Below are positions 17,522 to 26,122 of a stretch of 64,000 bases of DNA, in pieces. How positions within the stretch are numbered: the stretch's first letter is position 1; each line of letters starts with the position of its first letter. The stretch lies in assembly GCA_937960595.1 (NCBI GenBank), contig CALGPL010000004.1, positions 1-64,000 on the forward strand, given 5' to 3'. The translations under genes were made by a program, and so were the position numbers. The notes beneath the pieces are model-generated. The model saw nothing but the letters and a program-made list of their open reading frames with translations, did no database searches and was not told the DNA's origin. Origin of the DNA: an uncultured Anaerolineales bacterium. GTDB lineage: Bacteria; Chloroflexota; Anaerolineae; Anaerolineales; Villigracilaceae.

Positions 17522-17758
17522 CTACGATTTGCGTTTTACCAGGAAGCAGTAAAAGAGATAAAAGCCCGTACACAGGCCGGCAACGATGAGAAAGATCGGC
17601 CAGCCAAAGGAAAGCGCCAGCCAGACGCCCTGGAGAGGCGTTCTGGCCAGCGGCCAGGCCAGCAACCAAAACACCGTCATCATCACGGAGAAGACGGTAG
17701 CAAAGACCGTCACCGTCCAGACGGCCATCCGCCGAATCTGCCGCTTTGGGTCATCCAT
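17522..17758 (-). CDS. Small membrane protein, unknown function
   Basis: Two hydrophobic segments; ATG 17758. Confidence 0.55.
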   Translation of the reverse strand: MDDPKRQIRRMAVWTVTVFATVFSVMMTVFWLLAWPLARTPLQGVWLALSFGWPIFLIVAGLCTGFYLFYCFLVKRKS

Positions 17759-17804
17759 TTTCTCCTCCTCTTCGGATAAGCAGCAAACCCCAAAATCTTT
17801 TGCC

Positions 17805-18380
17805 TTAGATAGCGACCTGTTGCTTTTCCACCACCACCCAGGCCGTGCTGGCCTCGTACTCAATATGAACCCGCGCGGCCGGATCGTCAAACAGGGCCGC
17901 GATGCGCTCGGCCGATAAAAATCGGCTGCGCATCAGCAACAATTTTTCGAACAGCGCAATCCACTTGACCGCCATCCGGCGGATATCCGGCTCGACGATC
18001 ACGATCCGCCCGCCGGGCGCAGTCAACCGCCACAACTCGGCGGCGGTCTGGCGCTGATCGCGAACGTGATGCAACGTGTCCATCATGATAATCCGTTCGA
18101 AGATCGCCTCCCCGAATGGCTGCCGTTCGGCTGGCGCGCAAACCACCGGCAGGCCTTTCTGCCGGGCGCGCCGCAGCATTCCTCGCGACAGATCGACAAG
18201 GATCACCCCGCCTGCTTGTCCATGCAGACTGCGCGCCACGCGCCCGGTCCCGCCGCCAACATCGAGCAGGAGGCCCGAGACGGGCAGCGCAGCCAGGCGC
18301 ATCATCATCGGGCCGGGAACGTAATCGGCCAGGCGGTTGTAAATACCGGCAATGAAATCGAAATGATCGAAGGACCTCAT
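17805..18380 (-). CDS. Class I SAM-dependent methyltransferase
   Basis: LLDVGGGTGRVARSLHGQAGGVILVDLSRGML, IMMDTLHHVRD. Confidence 0.85.
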   Translation of the reverse strand: MRSFDHFDFIAGIYNRLADYVPGPMMMRLAALPVSGLLLDVGGGTGRVARSLHGQAGGVILVDLSRGMLRRARQKGLPVVCAPAERQPFGEAIFERIIMMDTLHHVRDQRQTAAELWRLTAPGGRIVIVEPDIRRMAVKWIALFEKLLLMRSRFLSAERIAALFDDPAARVHIEYEASTAWVVVEKQQVAI

Positions 18381-18913
18381 CAGGGACCGACCGTAATGTA
18401 ATCTTTGATCCGATCAAAGGTGGCCGGGCCAATCCCCGGCACATTCTGCAAATCCCAAATCGTTTGAAATGGCCCGTTGGCCAGACGATACTCGACGATA
18501 CTCTGCGCTGCCGTCGGCCCGATACCGGGCAGATCGTCCAACTCGTCAGCCGTGGCCGTATTGATGTTGACCCGCTGGGCGATGATGCGGCTGGTAGTCG
18601 GCACGCCCGGAACGTTGATCTGCGCTCCGTCCTGAACCAACGCCGCCAGGTTGATGCGATCCTGCTCGGCGCCCTCGACAAACCCGCCGGCCGCCTCGAC
18701 CGCGTCGGCCACCCGGCTGCCGGGCGGCAGAAGGTAAACCCCGGGCGTTGCCACAGCCCCGGTGACATACACGACCAGCGACTTGGGCGTCTGGGTCGGC
18801 AAGAGCGTGACCGGCTGTCCTTCGGGGGCGCGGACGGTTAGATATAACAATCCGGCCGCCAGAAGGCCGATCAAAACGCCAAGAGCAATATACACCAGCG
18901 GTCTCCAATTCAT
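18380..18913 (-). CDS. comEA: ComEA-family helix-hairpin-helix DNA-binding protein (SLBB + HhH)
   Basis: TM anchor; VYVTGAVATPGVYLLPPGSRVADAVEAAGG; RVNINTATADELDDLPGIGPTAAQSIVEYR. Confidence 0.88.
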   Translation of the reverse strand: MNWRPLVYIALGVLIGLLAAGLLYLTVRAPEGQPVTLLPTQTPKSLVVYVTGAVATPGVYLLPPGSRVADAVEAAGGFVEGAEQDRINLAALVQDGAQINVPGVPTTSRIIAQRVNINTATADELDDLPGIGPTAAQSIVEYRLANGPFQTIWDLQNVPGIGPATFDRIKDYITVGP

Positions 18914-19112
18914 CGTCTCCAGCCTCGAGCAGAGATTCTGTTTCGTTCCATCACATCTCGCCAATGCGTATTATATCAACAACAACGGATGGCAACATGC
19001 TATAATGCCTCCAACGGATTTCTCGCAGGAACACAGGCCATTGCCCCCGTGCTGCGATTTGTCCCCCTCTTCGCCGGCAAAATCCTTGCTGCCTTCGCTC
19101 TACCGCACCCGA

Positions 19113-19132
19113 CGGAGGAAATTCTGCCTCCG
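19113..19132. repeat. Short imperfect palindrome CGGAGGaaattctgCCTCCG
   Basis: Reverse strand carries AATTTCC core; intergenic. Confidence 0.4.
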
Positions 19133-19227
19133 ACGCAATTTTGATAGAGATTGAGAATCAAGCGAGATAAGATTAAATCCAATCCATTTTTCTCCCAGAG
19201 AAAACGCTTATTTTGGCTACACGAAAC

Positions 19228-19680
19228 ATGCAGTCCGATCTCTTTTCCTCGGTCAACGAATCGGAATCCCTTCCCAAGAAACGCCCGTCGGTCGTAACTT
19301 TTCTGACCTTGTTCGTGTTATCTCTTTCAGCGTGGAACGGCTATCGCCTCGCCCAGGCCATTGCCCTGCGCGACATCCTGCAAGAATATGCCGCCCGGGG
19401 CGGGTTTCTCTATCCCGTCATCAGCGCAGGAATCTGGACGGTTGCCGGCCTGATCCTCGCCTGGGGAGTGTGGTGGGGAACGGCCTGGTCTCAGAAAACG
19501 GCTCTCGGCACAGCCATCCTGTATGGGGTCTGGTACTGGGCCGATCGGCTGATCGTGCAGATGCCTCGCTCGGATTGGAAATTCGCCCTTGGGGTCACAG
19601 TTATCCTGTTCGTCGCTTTCTATCTTGACCTTTTCGATCCGCGAACTTCTAACTACATCAAAAGTAGGACTCAGAGGTGA
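19228..19680 (+). CDS. Hypothetical membrane protein upstream of carboxylase operon
   Basis: Four hydrophobic segments; ORF abuts carboxylase start. Confidence 0.6.
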   Translation: MQSDLFSSVNESESLPKKRPSVVTFLTLFVLSLSAWNGYRLAQAIALRDILQEYAARGGFLYPVISAGIWTVAGLILAWGVWWGTAWSQKTALGTAILYGVWYWADRLIVQMPRSDWKFALGVTVILFVAFYLDLFDPRTSNYIKSRTQR

Positions 19681-19682
19681 CC

Positions 19683-21230
19683 ATGAGCCAGACGAAAATC
19701 GAACAACTGCGCGCCCGCAAAGCCCAGACCCGTCTCGGCGGCGGCGCCGAGCGCATCGAGGCGCAGCACAAAAAGGGCAAACTGACCGCCCGCGAACGCA
19801 TCGACCTGCTGCTCGATAAAAATTCCTTTCACGAGACGGACGCCTTCGTCATCCACCGCACGACCGATTTCGGCCTGGACAAGCAAAAATATCCTTGCGA
19901 CAGCGTGGTCACCGGCTGGGGCACCATTGACGGGCGGCTGGTGTACGTGTTCTCGCAAGATTTCACCGTCCTGGGAGGCAGCCTGGGAGAAGTCCACGCC
20001 GAGAAAGTTTGCAAGATCATGGATATGGCCATCAAGAACGGCGCGCCGCTGATCGGCCTGAACGACTCGGGCGGGGCGCGCATTCAGGAGGGGGTCGTCT
20101 CGCTGGGCGGCTATGCCGACATCTTCCTGCGCAACACCCTGGCCTCGGGCGTCATCCCGCAAATCTCGGCCATTCTCGGACCCTGCGCCGGCGGCGCGGT
20201 CTACTCCCCTGCCCTGACCGATTTCGTCTTCATGGTCGGCGGAATCTCCTACATGTTCGTCACCGGCCCGGATGTCGTCAAGGCCGTGACCCGCGAAGAT
20301 GTTTCGTTCGAGACTCTGGGAGGAGCCGGCATTCACGCCGAAAAATCGGGCGTCTGTCACGTGGCGGCCGAAAGCGAAGAGGACGCCTTCTTCCTGATCC
20401 GCAAACTGCTCGGCTACCTGCCGCAGAACAACATGGAAGATCCGCCCTACCTGCCCACCACCGACGATCCCTTGCGGGCCAGCGAGATTTTGGACGAAAT
20501 CATCCCCGACGATCCCGGCAAACCTTACGATGTCAAAGAGGTCATCCAGGCCATCGTGGACGAGGGTCAATTCTTCGAAATCCACGCAGCCTATGCCCAG
20601 AACATCGTGGTCGGTTTTGCCCGCCTGGGCGGACATTCGATCGGGATCGTAGCCAACCAGCCGGCCGTCCTGGCAGGCGTGCTGGACATCCACGCCAGCG
20701 AAAAAGCCGCCCGCTTCGTCCGCTTCTGCGACGCGTTCAACATCCCCCTCGTCACGCTGGTGGATGTGCCCGGCTTTATGCCCGGCACCGAGCAGGAACA
20801 CAACGGCATCATCCGCTCGGGCGCCAAACTGCTCTACGCCTACTGCGAGGCCACCGTCCCGAAACTGACCGTGATCCTGCGAAAAGCATACGGGGGGGCT
20901 TATATTGTCATGTCGAGCAAACACATTCGCGGCGACGTCAACCTGGCCTGGCCGAGCGCCGAAATTGCCGTGATGGGGCCGGAGGGGGCGGTCAGCATCG
21001 TCATGCGCAAGGAGGTGGAACAGGCCAGCGATCCGGTCCGGCGCAAGGCGGAACTGGTCGCCGAGTACCGCGAGAAGTTTGCCAATCCCTACGTGGCGGC
21101 CGAGCGCGGCTACCTCGACGATGTCATCGAGCCGCGCGAGACCCGCGCCCGGCTGTTCAACGCCCTGGAAATGTTGAACAACAAACGCGACTCCAACCCG
21201 CCGCGCAAGCACGGCAACATTCCCCTGTGA
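19683..21230 (+). CDS. Acyl-CoA carboxylase carboxyltransferase (PccB/MmdA type)
   Basis: [92 protein letters not shown]. Confidence 0.93.
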   Translation: MSQTKIEQLRARKAQTRLGGGAERIEAQHKKGKLTARERIDLLLDKNSFHETDAFVIHRTTDFGLDKQKYPCDSVVTGWGTIDGRLVYVFSQDFTVLGGSLGEVHAEKVCKIMDMAIKNGAPLIGLNDSGGARIQEGVVSLGGYADIFLRNTLASGVIPQISAILGPCAGGAVYSPALTDFVFMVGGISYMFVTGPDVVKAVTREDVSFETLGGAGIHAEKSGVCHVAAESEEDAFFLIRKLLGYLPQNNMEDPPYLPTTDDPLRASEILDEIIPDDPGKPYDVKEVIQAIVDEGQFFEIHAAYAQNIVVGFARLGGHSIGIVANQPAVLAGVLDIHASEKAARFVRFCDAFNIPLVTLVDVPGFMPGTEQEHNGIIRSGAKLLYAYCEATVPKLTVILRKAYGGAYIVMSSKHIRGDVNLAWPSAEIAVMGPEGAVSIVMRKEVEQASDPVRRKAELVAEYREKFANPYVAAERGYLDDVIEPRETRARLFNALEMLNNKRDSNPPRKHGNIPL

Positions 21231-21253
21231 GCGACGAAGCGACGAGAGGTGCA

Positions 21254-22768
21254 ATGTTCACGAAAATCCTGATTGCCAACCGCGGCGAGATTGCCGTCCG
21301 CATCCTGCGCGCCTGCCGCGAACTGGGCCTGGAAACGGTGGCGGTCTACTCGGAGGCCGATCGCCAGTCCCTGCACGTCCGCTATGCCGACGAGGCGTAC
21401 CTGCTCGGCCCGGCGCCGTCGCGCGACTCATACCTGCGGGGCGACAAAATCATCGACATCGCCCGCAAGTGCGGCGCGACCGCCATCCACCCGGGATACG
21501 GTTTCCTGGCCGAACGGGCCGACTTCGCCGAAGCCTGCGCCGACGCCGGCCTGACCTTTGTCGGGCCGAAACCCGAATCCATTGCTGCCATGGGTGACAA
21601 AGCCCGGGCGCGGGCGACGGTCGCCCGCGCCGGCGTGCCGGTCGTCCCCGGCACAGAGGGCACCGCCGGCCTGAGCGATGACGAACTGCTGGCGCTCGCG
21701 CCGCAAATCGGCTTCCCGCTGCTCATCAAGGCCACTGCCGGCGGCGGCGGCAAAGGGATGCGCGAGGTCAACCGCCTGGAGGAGATGCCCGCCTTGCTCC
21801 ACGCGGCTCGCCGCGAGGCGGAGGCCTCTTTCGGCGACGGCAGCGTCTATCTAGAGAAATTGGTGAAGGAAGCGCGCCATATCGAATTCCAAATCCTGGC
21901 CGACCATCACGGCAACATCATCCACCTGGGCGAACGCGAATGCTCGCTGCAGCGCCGCCACCAGAAACTGCTCGAAGAGGCGCCCTCCCCCTTCCTCGGC
22001 GACAACGAAGACCTGCGTGCCCAAATGGGCAAGATGGCGGTCGAGGCGGCGCGGGCCGTCGATTACCGCAACGCCGGGACGGTCGAGTTCCTGGTGGACA
22101 AGGACGGCAATTTCTTCTTCCTCGAGATGAACACCCGCCTGCAAGTGGAACATCCCGTCACCGAGATGATCACCGGCATCGACATCGTTGCCGAGCAGGT
22201 GCGCATCGCCCGCGGCCGCCAGATCTCCTACCGACAGGAAGAGGTCCGGCGCATCGGGGCAGCCATCGAATGCCGCATCAACGCCGAAAACCCCTACGAG
22301 GATTTCATGCCCTCGACGGGAGTGATCACCCACATCCTGGCGCCCACCGGCCCGGGCGTGCGGATCGACACCGGCGTCTATCCGGGCTTCGAAATCACCC
22401 CCTACTACGACCCGATGATTGCCAAACTGATCGTCTGGGGCGAGACGCGCGGCCAGGCCATCTTGCGGACGCGGCGCGCCCTGGAGGAGTACAAAATCGT
22501 CGGCGTGCACACCAACATCCCTTTCCATCAAACCATGATGGACTCGCATCGTTTCATGGGCGGGCAGTACGACACCCGCTTTGTCGAAGAACGCTACTCC
22601 ATCCGCGAAGCAGAAGAAAACCGCGAAACCTATCCACATATTGCAGCCATCATGGCCACCCTGGTTGCTCATCACGAAATGGAAAAACGCGCCCAGATCG
22701 TCCGGCGCAACGAACGGGATACGAGTAACTGGAAGTGGTTCGGGCGCTGGGAACGAATGCGCGGATGA
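21254..22768 (+). CDS. accC: Biotin carboxylase (AccC-type) subunit
   Basis: MFTKILIANRGEIAVRILRACRELGLETVAVYSEAD, HPGYGFLAE, KATAGGGGKGMR, ECSLQRRHQKLLEEAPSP, EMNTRLQVEHPVTE. Confidence 0.94.
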   Translation: MFTKILIANRGEIAVRILRACRELGLETVAVYSEADRQSLHVRYADEAYLLGPAPSRDSYLRGDKIIDIARKCGATAIHPGYGFLAERADFAEACADAGLTFVGPKPESIAAMGDKARARATVARAGVPVVPGTEGTAGLSDDELLALAPQIGFPLLIKATAGGGGKGMREVNRLEEMPALLHAARREAEASFGDGSVYLEKLVKEARHIEFQILADHHGNIIHLGERECSLQRRHQKLLEEAPSPFLGDNEDLRAQMGKMAVEAARAVDYRNAGTVEFLVDKDGNFFFLEMNTRLQVEHPVTEMITGIDIVAEQVRIARGRQISYRQEEVRRIGAAIECRINAENPYEDFMPSTGVITHILAPTGPGVRIDTGVYPGFEITPYYDPMIAKLIVWGETRGQAILRTRRALEEYKIVGVHTNIPFHQTMMDSHRFMGGQYDTRFVEERYSIREAEENRETYPHIAAIMATLVAHHEMEKRAQIVRRNERDTSNWKWFGRWERMRG

Positions 22769-22778
22769 GGAGGCCAGA

Positions 22779-23276
22779 ATGAAATACATCGCCACTCTCA
22801 ACGGCACCGAATATCCGGTCGAGATCATTGATGAACGTCACATCCGCCTGAACGGCTCGGTGCAAGAAGTCGACTTCGTCGCCATCGGCAACCAGCCGGT
22901 CTATTCGCTGATCCTGGACGGGAAATCCTACGAGGCCTACATCTGCCCGGAAGGCGAGACCTGGCAGGTGCTGCTGATCGGTCAACAGTATGAGGTAAAA
23001 GTCGAAGAAGAACGCGAAAAGCGGCTGAAGCGGCCGGTCAACGCCGCCCCGGCCGAGAGCGGCGAATTCCATCTCAAGGCGCCCATGCCCGGGCTGATCG
23101 TGGCCGTGCCGGTGAAGGAAGGCGAGGAAGTCAAAAAGGGTCAGGTGCTGGTCATTCTCGAGTCGATGAAGATGCAAAACGAACTGCGCTCGCCGCGAGC
23201 CGGCAGAGTGGAGCGCATCCGCGTTGGCGCCGGCGACAGCGTCGAGCAAAAACAGACCTTGCTCAGCATCGTGTGA
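22779..23276 (+). CDS. Biotin carboxyl carrier protein
   Basis: LKAPMPGLIVAVPVKEGEEVKKGQVLVILESMKMQNEL. Confidence 0.9.
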   Translation: MKYIATLNGTEYPVEIIDERHIRLNGSVQEVDFVAIGNQPVYSLILDGKSYEAYICPEGETWQVLLIGQQYEVKVEEEREKRLKRPVNAAPAESGEFHLKAPMPGLIVAVPVKEGEEVKKGQVLVILESMKMQNELRSPRAGRVERIRVGAGDSVEQKQTLLSIV

Positions 23277-23280
23277 AGAA

Positions 23281-23892
23281 ATGGCATTCGAGGAGATCGA
23301 GGTCAAATTCTATGTCCGCGCCCTGGAGCCGATCGCCGAGCGTCTCGCCCGCCTGGGCGCGGCGAGGCTGCGTCCGCGCGTCCTCGAGGTCAATCTGCGC
23401 TTCGACCTGCCAGACGGCAGCCTGCAACGGACAGACCGCGTTCTGCGCCTGCGCACGACGACCGGCGAGCCGGCCCGCCTGACCTACAAAGGCCCCGGCC
23501 AGCCACGCGGCGGCGTCCGCATCCGCGAGGAGATCGAATTCACCGTCGGCGACGGCGCGGCGGCGCGCGCCTTTCTCGAAGCGCTGGGATTCCGCCTTGC
23601 GACCACTTACGAAAAATACCGCTGCATCTATGAATTCGCCGGCAGACACATCATGCTCGACGAACTACCCTACGGCTCATTCGTCGAGATCGAAGCAGAA
23701 GACCCCGACGCCCTCCGAGAAACCGCCACGGCACTCGGCCTGGATTGGGAAAAACGGATCCCGGTCAGTTATCTGAATCTGTTCGAGAAAGTGTGCCAGG
23801 CGCGCCGCCTGACTTTCCCCGATCTAACCTTCGAAAATTTCAGCGGCCTGCACATCGAAGCCGCAGACTTGCAAGTGCAAGCCGCCGATTGA
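23281..23892 (+). CDS. CYTH domain protein (class IV adenylate cyclase / triphosphatase-like)
   Basis: EEIEVKFYVRAL (ExExK), RVLRLRTTTGEPARLTYKGP, YEKYRCIYEF, LPYGSFVEIEA. Confidence 0.85.
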   Translation: MAFEEIEVKFYVRALEPIAERLARLGAARLRPRVLEVNLRFDLPDGSLQRTDRVLRLRTTTGEPARLTYKGPGQPRGGVRIREEIEFTVGDGAAARAFLEALGFRLATTYEKYRCIYEFAGRHIMLDELPYGSFVEIEAEDPDALRETATALGLDWEKRIPVSYLNLFEKVCQARRLTFPDLTFENFSGLHIEAADLQVQAAD

Positions 23893-23910
23893 AACACACG
23901 CCTGCGGGAG

Positions 23911-24741
23911 TTATGGCTCGACAAGTTCGAGGCGGCCTTCTGCCGTCCAGCGAACTTGCCGGACCTCGCCCGTTTCCCCCAACAGAGGTGGTAACAAGCG
24001 CGCCAGGGCGGCTGTCTCGCCGCTGGTATAGAAGCGCAGCGATCCGCCTCCCGCTCCGGCCGCCCGCTTTCCGGACGTCTCGAGCAGGTAGCCGGTCCGA
24101 CGCGCCACCGCCGGGGCCGGGTCAATGACCCGCACCGACGGCCCGGCGATTTGCTCGATGAGCGGGATGACGAACGGGTAATGCGTGCACCCCAGCACGA
24201 TCGTATCAATGCCCTGAGCCAGCATCGGCAGGAGCGCGTCCTCCAGAATGGCGCGCGTTTGTGGCGAATCCAGTTCGCCGCGCTCGATCTGCCCCACCAA
24301 ACCGGGACAGGTATGCGGCAACAACCTGACCCCATGGGCAAACCGTTCCACCACAGAGGCATACAGCGCCCCCTGGAAAGTGGCCGGGGTCGCCAGGACG
24401 CCGACCACGCCCGTATGAGTCGTTTCGGCCGCCGGTTTGACCGCCGGCTCCATTCCCACGAAGGGAACCTCGGGAAAGGTCTGACGCAGGTGATGCAGGG
24501 CCGCCGCCGAGGCCGTATTGCAGGCAACGACGATCAATTTTGCGCCCTGGTCGAGCAAGAAGCGGGTAATCGCCTCCGCAAAGACGCGCACCTCTTCCAG
24601 AGGGCGCGGCCCGTAGGGAACGTGTCCCTGGTCGGCAAAATAGATGACCGCCTCGTGGGGCATCTGCGCTCGGATGGCACGCAAGACCGACAGGCCGCCG
24701 ACGCCCGAATCGAACACCCCGATGGGCCTCTCCGAACTCAT
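23911..24741 (-). CDS. murI: Glutamate racemase
   Basis: PIGVFDSGVGGLSVLRAI, FADQGHVPYGPRP, VVACNTASAAALHHLR, VLGCTHYPFVIPLIEQ. Confidence 0.94.
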   Translation of the reverse strand: MSSERPIGVFDSGVGGLSVLRAIRAQMPHEAVIYFADQGHVPYGPRPLEEVRVFAEAITRFLLDQGAKLIVVACNTASAAALHHLRQTFPEVPFVGMEPAVKPAAETTHTGVVGVLATPATFQGALYASVVERFAHGVRLLPHTCPGLVGQIERGELDSPQTRAILEDALLPMLAQGIDTIVLGCTHYPFVIPLIEQIAGPSVRVIDPAPAVARRTGYLLETSGKRAAGAGGGSLRFYTSGETAALARLLPPLLGETGEVRQVRWTAEGRLELVEP

Positions 24742-25466
24742 CGGCCTCCGTCGGCAGCCGCCTCGACAAACGCCCGAAACAGCCGCTGCGCGGCCGGCTG
24801 GTCGGTCAGCCACTCGGGATGCCACTGGACGGCGACGCCAAAAGGATGCTCTTCCACTTCCAGCGCTTCCACCAATCCATCGGGAGCAAACCCAACCGGC
24901 CGAAGCCGGGTCGGAACATCCTTCACCCCCTGATGGTGCAAACTGTTGACCTGTAGCAGTGTTTCACCAAGATAAGCCGCCAGCCGGGAAGTTGACTCGA
25001 TCCGTACCGAATGGACCAGGCGTGCGCGCTCGGCCCCCGAGTCATAGGCATGTTGAATGGCTCCAGGCATCTGATCGGCCACATCGGTGTACAACGTCCC
25101 GCCCAGAGCAACATTAATCAATTGCAGCCCGCGGCATATGCCCAGAATAGGCTTGCCCAGGTCAACAGCCGTTCGGGCGAGCAGAAGTTCGAGGGCATCG
25201 CGCTCCTCGTCCACGTCCGCCAGGCGGGGATGTTGTTGGCCGCCAAAGACCTCGATGGCAATATCCCCTCCGCCGGTGAAAACAATCCCGTCCAAACGGT
25301 CGAGAAGGGCGCGGATGACCGTTTCGTCCAGCCCAGAGGGGATCAGCAACGGCGCCCCGCCAGCCTCCTCGATGGCGCGAATGTATTGGTGCATCAGAGC
25401 GGCAATCGGATAACCGTGCCGGTTCTTTTGATTGTAGGTGGTCAAGCCGATCAGCGGAAGAGTCAT
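24738..25466 (-). CDS. Class I glutamine amidotransferase-like gamma-glutamyl-GABA hydrolase family protein
   Basis: MTLPLIGLTTYNQ, GIVFTGGGDIA, PILGICRGLQLINVALGGTLYTD, HSVRI, VNSLHHQGV, VQWHPEW. Confidence 0.9.
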   Translation of the reverse strand: MTLPLIGLTTYNQKNRHGYPIAALMHQYIRAIEEAGGAPLLIPSGLDETVIRALLDRLDGIVFTGGGDIAIEVFGGQQHPRLADVDEERDALELLLARTAVDLGKPILGICRGLQLINVALGGTLYTDVADQMPGAIQHAYDSGAERARLVHSVRIESTSRLAAYLGETLLQVNSLHHQGVKDVPTRLRPVGFAPDGLVEALEVEEHPFGVAVQWHPEWLTDQPAAQRLFRAFVEAAADGGR

Positions 25467-25484
25467 GAGGTGTTGTTCCAAAAG

Positions 25485-25514
25485 AGAAAAGGGCGCAGAA
25501 ACCTGCACCCTTTT
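25485..25514 (-). terminator. Rho-independent terminator after rplS
   Basis: Minus strand GGGTGCAGgtttCTGCGCCCTTTTCTCTTTT. Confidence 0.65.
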
Positions 25515-25533
25515 ATTTTAAGCGAAAATGGAT

Positions 25534-25881
25534 TTACTCGAACTTCTGCTTTAGATTGGCCCGCTTTCCGGTGCGACCGCGCAGGAAGTACAACTGCGCC
25601 CGACGGACACGCCCGTGCCGCTCGACCACGACCTTGTCCAGGCGCGGCGAATGCAGCAGGAAAGTCCGCTCCACGCCAATGCCATTGCTGGCCGTGCGGC
25701 GAACCGTAAAGTTGGCATTGTTTCCACCCTTGCGAAGGCGAATCACCGTGCCTTTGAACTCCTGAATACGCTCACGTCCGCCCTCTTTGATCCGCACGTG
25801 GACACTGACCGTATCCCCAGGCCGAAGTTCGGGAATGTTGGGGTTGGCTTCGACGCCGAAATTCTTGTTCAAGTCGATCAT
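25534..25881 (-). CDS. rplS: 50S ribosomal protein L19
   Basis: [36 protein letters not shown]...[20 protein letters not shown]. Confidence 0.96.
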   Translation of the reverse strand: MIDLNKNFGVEANPNIPELRPGDTVSVHVRIKEGGRERIQEFKGTVIRLRKGGNNANFTVRRTASNGIGVERTFLLHSPRLDKVVVERHGRVRRAQLYFLRGRTGKRANLKQKFE

Positions 25882-25998
25882 CTCTCATCATCCTTGCGTA
25901 AAAGACTGCCGCCTACCGGCGCGGGGCGAGATTATAACATGCGTTCTAGAATGAGGCAAGGCCAGATTGCCTCGTTATCGGGTATAATTCCGCCACCG

Positions 25999-26072
25999 GC
26001 CCCCGTAGCTCAGTCGGATAGAGTAATGGACTTCGAATCCAGTGGCCGCGAGTTCGAGCCTCGCCGGGGGCG
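25999..26072 (+). tRNA. tRNA-Arg (anticodon TCG)
   Basis: GCCCCCGTAGCTCAGTCGGATAGAG...CTTCGAA...AGTTCGAGCCTCGCCGGGGGCG cloverleaf. Confidence 0.92.
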
Positions 26073-26085
26073 CTCTACGGCAATG

Positions 26086-26122
26086 ACTCACTCCTTGCCT
26101 GCAGAAAAGGAGTGAGTTTTGT
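26086..26122 (+). terminator. Terminator hairpin after tRNA-Arg, overlapping 3' end of the opposing kinase gene
   Basis: ACTCACTCCTTgcctgcagaAAAGGAGTGAGTTTTGTTTT. Confidence 0.7.

Noticed and set aside
20009-21253. Long N-terminal extension of the biotin carboxylase ORF
   Set aside because: Arg/His/Gly-rich out-of-frame translation of the carboxyltransferase gene; the real start is the conserved MFTKILIANRGEIAV at 21254.
19671-21254. 527-aa minus-strand ORF over the carboxyltransferase gene
   Set aside because: Antisense shadow of a strongly conserved gene.
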